The position numbers were made by a program, and so were the translations under genes. The notes under the pieces are model-generated. The model did not search any database, was not told the DNA's origin, and was given only the letters and a program-made list of their open reading frames with translations. A stretch of DNA of 6,937 nucleotides from Actinomycetes bacterium (GTDB taxonomy: Bacteria > Actinomycetota > Acidimicrobiia > Acidimicrobiales > Microtrichaceae): positions 1 through 6,937 of the forward strand of contig JAFAFN010000217.1 of the NCBI GenBank assembly GCA_023423475.1. Direction: 5' to 3'. Within the stretch, counting starts at the first letter, position 1, and each line of letters opens with the position of its first letter. Positions 1-6,745 of this stretch are shown here, piece after piece.

Positions 1-83
1 GCGTACATGATCACCTGGCCGTCGACGTTGCGGGCGGCACGCCCGATCGTCTGGACGAGCGACGTCTGCGCCCGCAGGAAGCC
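1..83 (-). pseudogene. uvrB: In-frame downstream remainder of uvrB, beyond the TAG
   Basis: Reading the minus strand in the same frame as the upstream uvrB segment gives GFLRAQTSLVQTIGRAARN followed by VDGQVIMYA up to the window edge. This is helicase motif VI of UvrB (QTIGRAARN) and its usual continuation. There is no frameshift, so a single stop codon at 84-86 separates this part from the main frame. The gene continues past the window start, so its real 3' end cannot be seen. This segment would be translated only if the TAG is a sequence error or is read through. Confidence 0.85.
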
Positions 84-1706
<1,623 letters not shown>

Positions 1707-1758
1707 GGACGCATCGTAGCGATGGGGTCCGACAGTCTGATTGCGGGACCGGCTCGCT

Positions 1759-1773
1759 GCGGGACTGGCCCGC
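1759..1773. repeat. Small hairpin and short direct repeats between coaE and uvrB
   Basis: GCGGG-ACTGG-CCCGC forms a 5-bp stem at 1759-1773, just after the coaE stop in the direction of transcription. It is embedded in short direct repeats: GCGGGAC at 1743 and 1759, and ACCGGCTCG at 1748 and 1774. There is no T-run, so it is not a good terminator. It may be only G+C-rich sequence. Confidence 0.3.
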
Positions 1774-1793
1774 ACCGGCTCGGACCGCCCCGC

Positions 1794-2387
1794 TCAGCGC
1801 AGGGTGTCGATCCAGTCCCAGGCGCGGTCGATCTCGAGCGCCAGCGCGGCGGGGTCGCCGTGGTTGTCGATCACCAGGTCGGCCTTCTCGAGCCGCTCGG
1901 CACGGCTGGCCTGCTTGGCGATGCGGTTCCTGGCGTCCTCCTCGTAGAAGCCCCGGTGCTCGACCAGTCGCTGCACCGCGACGTCGGGGTCGAGGTCGAC
2001 CACGATCATCGCCGCCATGTCGTCGCGCCCCGACTCGACGAGCAACGGGACGTCGAGCACGACGACACGATCGGTGTCGGCGAGCTCGGCGAGTCGGCGC
2101 TCGATCTCCTCGTGCACCCTCGGATGGACGATGAGCGAGAGCGCGGCGAGCGCCTCGGGGTCGGTGAAGACGACCTCGGCGACCGCGGCACGGTCGAGGC
2201 TGCCGTCGTCGGCCACGATGCCGGGTCCGAACCGGGCGACCATCTCGTCGAAGACGACCGTGCCGGGCTGTTGCAGCTCCTTCACGATCGCGTCGGCGTC
2301 GACGACCGCGGCACCCTTCGCCGCGAGTCCTGCCGAGACCGAGGACTTGCCCGCCCCGATCCCACCGGTGAGTCCGATCAACAGCAT
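1794..2387 (-). CDS. coaE: Dephospho-CoA kinase
   Basis: CoaE phosphorylates the 3'-hydroxyl of the ribose in dephospho-CoA with ATP, the final step of coenzyme A synthesis in the cytoplasm. The protein is 197 residues, typical of single-domain CoaE. The P-loop GGIGAGKSS is at residues 8-16. It is followed by the family motif VDADAIVKEL (29-38), HPRVHEEI (88-95), the DVPLLVE substrate-binding motif (112-118), RNRIAKQAS in the lid region (153-161) and ADLVIDN (169-175). The ATG at 2387 is chosen because it has an AGGAGG ribosome site seven bases upstream and puts the P-loop at the usual position. The open frame extends further upstream to 2759, but that part has no family similarity. It stops with TGA. 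uvrB follows on the same strand; coaE and uvrB are also near neighbours in mycobacteria, which supports the orthology. No fused C-terminal domain is present. Confidence 0.96.
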   Translation of the reverse strand: MLLIGLTGGIGAGKSSVSAGLAAKGAAVVDADAIVKELQQPGTVVFDEMVARFGPGIVADDGSLDRAAVAEVVFTDPEALAALSLIVHPRVHEEIERRLAELADTDRVVVLDVPLLVESGRDDMAAMIVVDLDPDVAVQRLVEHRGFYEEDARNRIAKQASRAERLEKADLVIDNHGDPAALALEIDRAWDWIDTLR

Positions 2388-2394
2388 CGTTCCG

Positions 2395-2400
2395 CCTCCT
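2395..2400 (-). promoter_or_regulatory. Ribosome binding site of coaE
   Basis: On the minus strand AGGAGG is followed by seven bases and the ATG at 2387. It is a full-consensus Shine-Dalgarno and fixes the coaE start. Confidence 0.85.
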
Positions 2401-2431
2401 GCACGGCCACGGACGCTACCGCCATGACGAC

Positions 2432-2460
2432 GAGCGGAGCGGCGGAGCGGGGCGGAGGAG
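2432..2460 (+). repeat. Purine-rich GGAGCGG iterations
   Basis: A stretch made mostly of G and A with GGAGCGG at 2436-2442 and again at 2444-2450, then a related GGCGGAGGAG. It lies in the leader between divergent coaE and the sensor kinase. It may be simple low-complexity DNA. I cannot assign a function. Confidence 0.35.
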
Positions 2461-2481
2461 CCCCTGTCCGCTTCGCCGGAG

Positions 2482-2500
2482 AAATATCTGATCCAAATAT
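2482..2500. promoter_or_regulatory. AT-rich patch, candidate promoter between coaE and the kinase
   Basis: This 19-base patch is the most AT-rich stretch of the divergent intergenic region. AAATAT occurs twice (2482-2487 and 2495-2500), with starts 13 bp apart. With TTCGCC at 2472-2477 as a poor -35, AAATAT at 2495-2500 sits at 17-bp spacing and could be the -10 of the kinase promoter. The minus strand offers GATATT toward coaE. The assignment is weak, because actinobacterial promoters are degenerate and no start site is known. Confidence 0.35.
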
Positions 2501-2518
2501 GTAGGTCGCACGACCCAC
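2501..2518. promoter_or_regulatory. Inverted repeat, candidate operator
   Basis: GTAGGTCG-CA-CGACCCAC has 8-base arms with one mismatch around a 2-base centre. It directly follows the AT-rich patch and lies about 60 bp before the kinase start. A dyad just downstream of a possible -10 is a usual position for an operator, possibly of the downstream response regulator (autoregulation, inferred). It could equally be a short leader RNA hairpin. Confidence 0.35.
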
Positions 2519-2581
2519 CTGCCGATACGCACAGGAGACCCGTCGAGCACTGGGCGCGACGGCCCCACCAGCAGGACACCG

Positions 2582-4690
2582 ATGACGCCATCGAATGACG
2601 CAGACGGCCGCACTTTCCCGGCGGACGGCCAGCTGCACCCCGCGGCGACGGACGACCCTCCGACGATGGGTGCCGACGCGCAGGGCATCGCGGACATCGA
2701 TGCGCTCGTGGGCGGTGCGTTCGTCGAGCAGGAGCCGCCCGACGACGGTTTCGGCGCACGGTTCAAGCGTCGGCTGTCCACCGATCTGCGCAACGCGCTC
2801 GTCGACCCGTCGCAGGAGCCCACCGGCGACTTCGACATCGTCGTGCAGCAGCCGGGACGCTCCGGGGACCGGGTCGCGACGTTCGCCGGGTTGATCACGG
2901 CCATGCGGCTCGCCACCACGGCGATCTCGCTGCTGCTGGTCTCGACCTCCACCGACAACTCGGTCTCGCTGCGTGTCTGGACCGCCGTGGTCGTGGTCTA
3001 CGCGATCTTCCGTGCGTTCCGCCCGATCCGCTACACCGACGACGTCCACTCCCTCATCCGGGTAGTCGCCGAGGTCACGTTGCACGTGGTCGCAGTCGTC
3101 GCCACCGGGTCGTGGGACTCCCCGCTCATCTTCACGCTGCTGACCGCGGTGACCGTCGCGGGCCTCGCCCGTGGCTTCGGCTTCTCGCTGCGCATCGCGA
3201 TCGCCACGGTGGTCGCCGTCACGTTCCCCTTCGTCAACGAAGCCGTCGACCGGCGTGAGGCCCTGCTGCGGTCCGCCTCGTGGGCCGGCATCGTGCTGCT
3301 CGTCGCGATCGTCGCCGGCTACGCCCGACGCATCTCCGGTGAGGCGGACCGCGAGCGCGAGCTCGCCATGGACCGCCTCGGCCGCCTCGCCGATGCCAAC
3401 GCACTGCTGTTCTCGCTGCACCGGGTCACCCAGACGCTGCCCGCGTCGCTCGACCTGGGCGACGTGCTCGACTCGACGCTGACCAGGATGAAGTCCCTCG
3501 TCTCCTACGACAGCGTCGCCGTCCTGCTCTTCGACGAGACCGACGCCCACTGGGACGTCGTGCGCCACCAGGGCCTGCACGCACCCAGTCGTCTCGGGCC
3601 GACCGAGCTGCCCGGCGGTCTCCGCCAGGCGATCGCCGAGAACCGCCAGGTGCACCTGCCGGATCTGTCCGCCCACACCGACGGCGGCCTGTCGAACCGT
3701 GCCGGATCGGGCATCTACTCGGTGCTCGTCGCCCGGGGTTCGATCATCGGCCTGATCGCGATCGAGCACAGCGACTTCAACCACTTCTCGACCAGGGACC
3801 TCGAGCTGGTCGAGGGCTTCGTCGCTCCGGCGGCCCTCGCGCTCGACAACGCCCGTTGGTTCGCCCGCCTCCGCACCGTCGGCGCGGACGAGGAGCGCAC
3901 CCGAATCGCCCGCGACCTGCACGACCGCATCGGGCAGTCCCTCGCCTACCTGGGCTTCGAGCTCGACCGCCTCGTCGACAAGGAGGAGTCGGGACAGCGC
4001 ATCACCGAGGACATCACCGTCCTGCGCGACGACCTCCGCGGCGTCGTGCGAGAGGTCCGCGACACCCTCTACGACCTCCGCACCGACGTCTCGGACGAGC
4101 AGAGCCTGGCCGACGTGCTCGAGCAGTTCGTCGTGCGCGTCGCCGAGCGCAGCGACCTGCAGATCCAGGTCGAGGCCGACCGGGGTGCCCGTCTGCCCAT
4201 GCTCCAGGAGCGTGAGATGTGGCGTGTCGCCCAGGAGGCGCTCGCGAACGTCGAGCGCCACTCGCAGGCCAGCGCCGTGCGGGTCGTGTGGCGCTGCGAC
4301 GGTCGTCGGGCGCTCATCGACATCACCGACAACGGCGTCGGCTTCGACCAGTCCCGGGCCGGCCGCATCGACTCCTACGGCGTGCTCGGCATGCGCGAAC
4401 GGGCCTCGAGCATCGGCGCCGCGCTCGAGATCATCAGCGCTCCCGGCCGAGGCACCAGGGTGCGCTGCACGCTGACCCCCGAGACCGCGGACGCCGGCCG
4501 CAGCGCCCCCTCGCAGGTCCTCGACTCCCCCGCCGGGCGCGACACCGCTCCCTTCGAGCACGCCGAGGTGCCCGCGGCTCGTGCCGTGACCGTCAACGAC
4601 GGTGACGTCACCCGACTCGTCCCACTCGCTCCGGCCCCGCCGGATCCATCCATCACACCCACCACGACCGACTCAGGGAAGGGGAGGTAG
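2582..4690 (+). CDS. Membrane sensor histidine kinase, GAF plus HisKA_3/HATPase (NarX/DegS type)
   Basis: A 702-residue sensor kinase that autophosphorylates on histidine and passes the phosphate to the NarL-type regulator encoded next. Order of parts: about 100 hydrophilic N-terminal residues; six probable membrane segments (about 104-121, 132-146, 158-175, 181-196, 200-218, 233-247); a charged linker that is likely coiled coil (250-280); a GAF domain (about 288-424); the HisKA_3 dimerization helix with phosphoacceptor H447 in DLHDRIGQS; and the ATPase domain with N-box QEALANVERHS (551-561), G1 DNGVGF (583-588), GVLGMRERA (600-608) and GRGTRVRCTL (622-631). A 70-residue Pro/Ala/Thr-rich tail follows. 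No large extracellular sensor domain is seen, so sensing is probably in the membrane part or the GAF pocket; the ligand is unknown. The ATG at 2582 has AGGA five bases upstream. A later ATG at residue 29 is possible. The stop is TAG, which shows that TAG is a normal stop in this genome. Confidence 0.93.
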   Translation: MTPSNDADGRTFPADGQLHPAATDDPPTMGADAQGIADIDALVGGAFVEQEPPDDGFGARFKRRLSTDLRNALVDPSQEPTGDFDIVVQQPGRSGDRVATFAGLITAMRLATTAISLLLVSTSTDNSVSLRVWTAVVVVYAIFRAFRPIRYTDDVHSLIRVVAEVTLHVVAVVATGSWDSPLIFTLLTAVTVAGLARGFGFSLRIAIATVVAVTFPFVNEAVDRREALLRSASWAGIVLLVAIVAGYARRISGEADRERELAMDRLGRLADANALLFSLHRVTQTLPASLDLGDVLDSTLTRMKSLVSYDSVAVLLFDETDAHWDVVRHQGLHAPSRLGPTELPGGLRQAIAENRQVHLPDLSAHTDGGLSNRAGSGIYSVLVARGSIIGLIAIEHSDFNHFSTRDLELVEGFVAPAALALDNARWFARLRTVGADEERTRIARDLHDRIGQSLAYLGFELDRLVDKEESGQRITEDITVLRDDLRGVVREVRDTLYDLRTDVSDEQSLADVLEQFVVRVAERSDLQIQVEADRGARLPMLQEREMWRVAQEALANVERHSQASAVRVVWRCDGRRALIDITDNGVGFDQSRAGRIDSYGVLGMRERASSIGAALEIISAPGRGTRVRCTLTPETADAGRSAPSQVLDSPAGRDTAPFEHAEVPAARAVTVNDGDVTRLVPLAPAPPDPSITPTTTDSGKGR
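4681..4687 (+). promoter_or_regulatory. Ribosome binding site of the response regulator, inside the kinase 3' end
   Basis: GGGGAGG ends immediately before the kinase TAG (4688-4690), six bases before the regulator ATG at 4694. Ribosomes finishing the kinase therefore cover the next gene's start site, which favours coupled translation. Confidence 0.8.
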
Positions 4691-4693
4691 GAC

Positions 4694-5341
4694 ATGCCCA
4701 TCCGCCTCATGTTGGCCGACGACCACCGGATGCTCCGCGAGGGGCTCCGGCGATCGATGACCGATGCCGGCTTCGACGTGATCGGAGAGGCCGGCGACGG
4801 CGTCGAAGCGGTCGCACTCGCCGGTCAGCTCCATCCCGACGTCCTGTTGATGGACGTGACGATGCCCAACTGCGACGGCGTGGAGGCCTGTCGGCAGCTC
4901 AAGGCGACCGGCACGGGGACCCGTGTCGTGATGCTCACGATGCACGCCGACCAGGAGGTCCTGACCAACGCCATCCGTGCGGGGGCGATCGGCTACCTGA
5001 CCAAGGACTGCTCGACCCGCGAGATCGCCGAGGCGGTCCGCATGGCCGCCGAGGGCGACACCGTGCTGTCGCCGCAGCTCGCCAGGTCGATGCTCGCCGA
5101 GGTCCGCAAGCTCGACGAGCCGCGCACCCCGGAGGACGACCGAGTCGTCACCAAGCGCGAGGAGGAGGTCCTGCAGCTCATCGCTGACGGCTGTTCGACC
5201 CCGGAGGTCGCCGAGCGCCTCTACATCTCCCAGAAGACCGTCAAGAACCACCTGGCGTCGATCTACCAGAAGCTCGACGCGAGGGACCGGACACAGGCCG
5301 TGCTGCAGGCCGTCCGGATGGGGATCGTCAGTCTGCACTGA
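4694..5341 (+). CDS. NarL/FixJ-family response regulator
   Basis: A 215-residue DNA-binding transcription regulator, very likely the partner of the kinase encoded three bases upstream. The receiver domain (about 1-120) has the acidic pair D9-D10, phosphoacceptor D54 in LLMDVTMP, T82 and K104 in GYLTKD, so all the residues needed for phosphorylation and switching are present. A linker (about 121-150) leads to a LuxR-type helix-turn-helix (about 151-210), with the recognition region SQKTVKNHLASIYQKL at 179-194. Length and domain order are standard for the family. The ATG at 4694 is supported by the strong GGGGAGG. The gene ends with TGA, and the next gene in the same direction starts after a 176-base structured gap. 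Targets cannot be read from sequence. The downstream pilin and autoregulation at 2401-2581 are reasonable candidates. Confidence 0.95.
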   Translation: MPIRLMLADDHRMLREGLRRSMTDAGFDVIGEAGDGVEAVALAGQLHPDVLLMDVTMPNCDGVEACRQLKATGTGTRVVMLTMHADQEVLTNAIRAGAIGYLTKDCSTREIAEAVRMAAEGDTVLSPQLARSMLAEVRKLDEPRTPEDDRVVTKREEEVLQLIADGCSTPEVAERLYISQKTVKNHLASIYQKLDARDRTQAVLQAVRMGIVSLH

Positions 5342-5355
5342 CGACACCCGGAGCC

Positions 5356-5399
5356 ACATGGTTCCTGCGGTCCCTGGGGTTGGGTCGCCGGAACCACGT
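5356..5399 (+). terminator. Long imperfect hairpin after the two-component operon
   Basis: Arms ACATGGTTCC (5356-5365) and GGAACCACGT (5390-5399) pair with one mismatch. Inner pairs GCG/CGC and CCC/GGG carry the stem up to the loop TGGGGTT (5375-5381). It starts 15 bases after the regulator stop. No T-run follows, so it is not a textbook intrinsic terminator. High-G+C actinobacteria often have such T-poor hairpins. It could instead be part of the structured leader of the pilin mRNA. Confidence 0.5.
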
Positions 5400-5408
5400 T
5401 GGGCCGTT

Positions 5409-5429
5409 CGACCTATCAAGCGTGGGTCG
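5409..5429 (+). repeat. Short inverted repeat in the pilin leader
   Basis: CGACC (5409-5413) and GGTCG (5425-5429) can pair around an 11-base loop. The same arm sequences occur, in opposite order, in the dyad 5' of the kinase (GGTCG...CGACC at 2504-2515). A shared regulator site is possible but the arms are very short. The bases between this repeat and the next one contain GATACAAC (5438-5445), a poor -10 candidate for the pilin. Confidence 0.3.
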
Positions 5430-5465
5430 GAGGCGCCGATACAACTTCCACGGATCCCGGCGGAC

Positions 5466-5480
5466 GGGGTTCGAAACCCC
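5466..5480 (+). repeat. Perfect inverted repeat 5' of the pilin gene
   Basis: GGGGTT-CGA-AACCCC pairs over six bases. Read as GGGG-TTCGAAA-CCCC it also looks like a tRNA T-arm, but no D-arm, anticodon arm or acceptor stem can be found around it. It lies 37 bases before the pilin ATG, so it would be in the 5' leader of the mRNA if transcription starts upstream. Confidence 0.4.
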
Positions 5481-5517
5481 AGGAAACCCGAAGCACCAGA
5501 ACAGACGGAGCACCAAG

Positions 5518-5706
5518 ATGATCACCCAGTTCAACTTCCTCAAGGCATGGATGCTGGCGCAGGCCAAGTCCGAGCGTGGCGCCTCGCTCGTGGAGTACGC
5601 ACTCCTCGTGGCGCTCATCGCCGTCGTCGTCATCGGCGCCATCACCCTGCTCGGCCGCAGCGCCTCGGAGACCTTCTCCGGCGTGGCCAGCAACCTGCCC
5701 GGCTGA
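5518..5706 (+). CDS. Flp/Fap-type (Tad, type IVb) pilin precursor
   Basis: A 62-residue prepilin. After a 21-residue leader that is polar and partly basic comes the Flp processing signature G21/ASLVEY: glycine before the cut, Glu at +5 and Tyr at +6. It is followed by an unbroken hydrophobic segment (ALLVALIAVVVIGAITLL, about 28-45) and a short polar tail ending in SNLPG. A prepilin peptidase (TadV/CpaA type) would cut after G21, leaving a mature pilin of about 41 residues that is assembled by Tad machinery encoded elsewhere. The ATG at 5518 has GGAG seven bases upstream. Reading on to an earlier start would add sequence that is not pilin-like and would cover the inverted repeat. It is a single gene, with no tad/cpa assembly genes beside it in this window, and is closed by a strong terminator, so it is probably an independent, highly expressed unit. 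It follows a two-component pair on the same strand. Confidence 0.93.
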   Translation: MITQFNFLKAWMLAQAKSERGASLVEYALLVALIAVVVIGAITLLGRSASETFSGVASNLPG

Positions 5707-5731
5707 TCCTCCGGATCTACCGAGTACTGAC

Positions 5732-5770
5732 CGAGGGCGGACCCGTAGCGGGTCCGCCCTCGAACTTTCT
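5732..5770 (+). terminator. Intrinsic terminator of the pilin gene
   Basis: A perfect 14-bp stem, CGAGGGCGGACCCG (5732-5745) with CGGGTCCGCCCTCG (5749-5762), is closed by a TAG triloop and followed by a weak pyrimidine-rich tail AACTTTCT. It lies 25 bases after the pilin stop. It is among the most stable hairpins in the window. Confidence 0.88.
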
Positions 5771-5829
5771 CCGAGCACGCGACGGGGCAGATCCACAACG
5801 ACGTCGATCGGGAACCGGAGTGGAGAGCA

Positions 5830-5856
5830 GCAACGGGGCCCGCGGGGCCCCGTTGC
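5830..5856 (-). terminator. Hairpin in the convergent gap, probably ending the GntR transcript
   Basis: GCAACGGGGCC (5830-5840) and GGCCCCGTTGC (5846-5856) form a perfect 11-bp stem around CGCGG. It is about 90 bases past the stop of the minus-strand GntR gene and 61 bases past the pilin terminator stem. On the minus strand it is followed by TGCTCTCC, a weak T-containing tail; on the plus strand by CGCGTCC. It therefore fits best as the terminator of the minus-strand gene, though it could act both ways. Confidence 0.65.
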
Positions 5857-5916
5857 CGCGTCCGGGACGCGCTGCAGTCGGAGCGGCGCTGGGTCGACGG
5901 TCAGCCTGAGCGGCGC

Positions 5917-5958
5917 CAGTCGACGAGGCTCAGTCGACCTGGCTCAGTCGACGAGGCG
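5917..5958. repeat. Three tandem copies of a 14-bp unit at the 3' end of the GntR gene
   Basis: Units CAGTCGACGAGGCT (5917-5930), CAGTCGACCTGGCT (5931-5944) and CAGTCGACGAGGCG (5945-5958) are head to tail. Copies 1 and 3 differ at one base and copy 2 at two more. The third copy encodes the last residues of the GntR protein, and its boundary with copy 2 forms the stop codon. The other two are beyond the gene end. Each unit holds the palindrome GTCGAC. The arrangement suggests local duplication of the gene terminus. Confidence 0.8.
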
Positions 5959-6675
5959 GAGACCCGCGGGGGTGAGCGATCCGTCGTCGACGGCGAGCTC
6001 GACCGAGAAGCGGGTCCGGTGCGCCGGGAAGACGTGCTCGCTGACGAGCACCGGGCGACCCTCGACGCTGCGGGTGACACGCTCGACCACGAGCGCCGGT
6101 GAGCCCGCCGGCACCCCGAGCAGCGCGGCATCGGCGGATGCGACGAGCTCTGCACCGATGGTCTGGCTGGCCCCGCCGAGCGCGACGGGAAGCTGCTCGA
6201 GGAACGAGGACCGCTCGACGTCGTCGCGGCTGAGCGACGAGCCCAGCTCCTCGCGGCACCACACCGTGACCCGGGCGAACGGCTGGCCGTCGGCGAGGTG
6301 CAACCGCCGCACCTCGAGCACGGTGCGCTCGCCGAGCACCTCCTTCACCCGAGGCGGCGCCGGCACGAACCCGAACGACAGGATCCGGCGCGCCGAGCGG
6401 ATGCCGGCGGCCGAGAGCTGGGCGTCGATCGTGTCGAGATGGCTCAGGTCCTGCTGCAGCGGCTCCCCCGCCACGGTCCACCCGAAGCCCTGACGGCTCT
6501 CGAGCAGGCCCTCGCCGCGCAGCACCTCGAGTGCCCGTCGGATGGTGACGCGGCTGGCTCCGTAGTGGGCCGAGAGCTCCGACTCCGACGGGAGCACCCG
6601 CGTCGCGTCGAACTCCGACTCCCGCAACCGACGGCGCAGGTCATCGGCGATGACCTGGTAGCGGATGGTCCTCAC
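5944..6675 (-). CDS. GntR-family (HutC subfamily) transcription regulator with UTRA domain
   Basis: A 243-residue cytoplasmic DNA-binding regulator. The N-terminal winged helix-turn-helix (about 1-68) has the GntR signature LPSESELSAHYGASRVTIRRALEVLRGEGLL (28-58), followed by the wing SRQGFGWTV. The rest is a UTRA ligand domain (about 85-235), with an RRLHLADGQPFARVTVW strand pair (123-139) and VERVTRSVEGRPVLVSEHVFP (198-217), typical of HutC-type proteins. Length matches the subfamily. The GTG at 6675 is chosen because it places the family start (RTIRYQVIADDLRRRL) at the N-terminus. The open frame runs on to 6915, but that part lies antisense to the next gene. No Shine-Dalgarno is seen, and a TACACT -10-like hexamer 8 bases upstream suggests a leaderless mRNA. 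The gene is divergent from an aconitase gene. The ligand cannot be told from sequence. UTRA regulators often sense sugar phosphates, amino acid derivatives or other small metabolites. Confidence 0.93.
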   Translation of the reverse strand: MRTIRYQVIADDLRRRLRESEFDATRVLPSESELSAHYGASRVTIRRALEVLRGEGLLESRQGFGWTVAGEPLQQDLSHLDTIDAQLSAAGIRSARRILSFGFVPAPPRVKEVLGERTVLEVRRLHLADGQPFARVTVWCREELGSSLSRDDVERSSFLEQLPVALGGASQTIGAELVASADAALLGVPAGSPALVVERVTRSVEGRPVLVSEHVFPAHRTRFSVELAVDDGSLTPAGLRLVD

Positions 6676-6677
6676 GA

Positions 6678-6695
6678 ACTTGTAGTGTACTTGTA
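6678..6695. promoter_or_regulatory. Paired ACTTGTA repeats in the GntR/aconitase divergent promoter
   Basis: ACTTGTA occurs at 6678-6684 and 6689-6695, exactly 11 bp (about one helical turn) apart, in an AT-rich patch of otherwise G+C-rich DNA. On the minus strand it contains TACACT (6689-6684), a plausible -10 placing transcription start close to the GTG at 6675. Sites of GntR/HutC proteins usually lie in such positions, so this is the best candidate operator for the adjacent regulator. It could repress its own gene and affect the divergent aconitase. The function is inferred from position and repetition. Confidence 0.5.
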
Positions 6696-6733
6696 TTCCC
6701 GCCGGTTCGACCGCCTGACCCGGGTACCGCCAC

Positions 6734-6739
6734 GAGGAG
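6734..6739 (+). promoter_or_regulatory. Ribosome binding site of the aconitase gene
   Basis: GAGGAG lies six bases before the ATG at 6746 and fixes that start. Confidence 0.75.
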
Positions 6740-6745
6740 ACCGCC

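Noticed and set aside
2378..4561. A 727-codon open frame on the minus strand opposite the sensor kinase
   Set aside because: It is antisense to a clear kinase gene, has no recognisable motif, and is rich in Gly, Asp, Arg and Val as expected from the reverse complement of G+C-rich coding sequence.
5466..5480. Possible tRNA gene or tRNA-derived attachment site, from the T-arm-like GGGGTTCGAAACCCC
   Set aside because: No acceptor, D or anticodon arms could be found at the right distances on either strand, and no integrase gene is nearby.
5380..5517. Longer pilin with a start at 5380
   Set aside because: The added 46 residues are unlike a prepilin leader and cover an inverted repeat. The ATG at 5518 has a ribosome site and gives a normal Flp leader length.
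5342..5517. c-di-GMP, TPP or cobalamin riboswitch before the pilin
   Set aside because: None of the conserved core sequences of these classes was found on reading the region.
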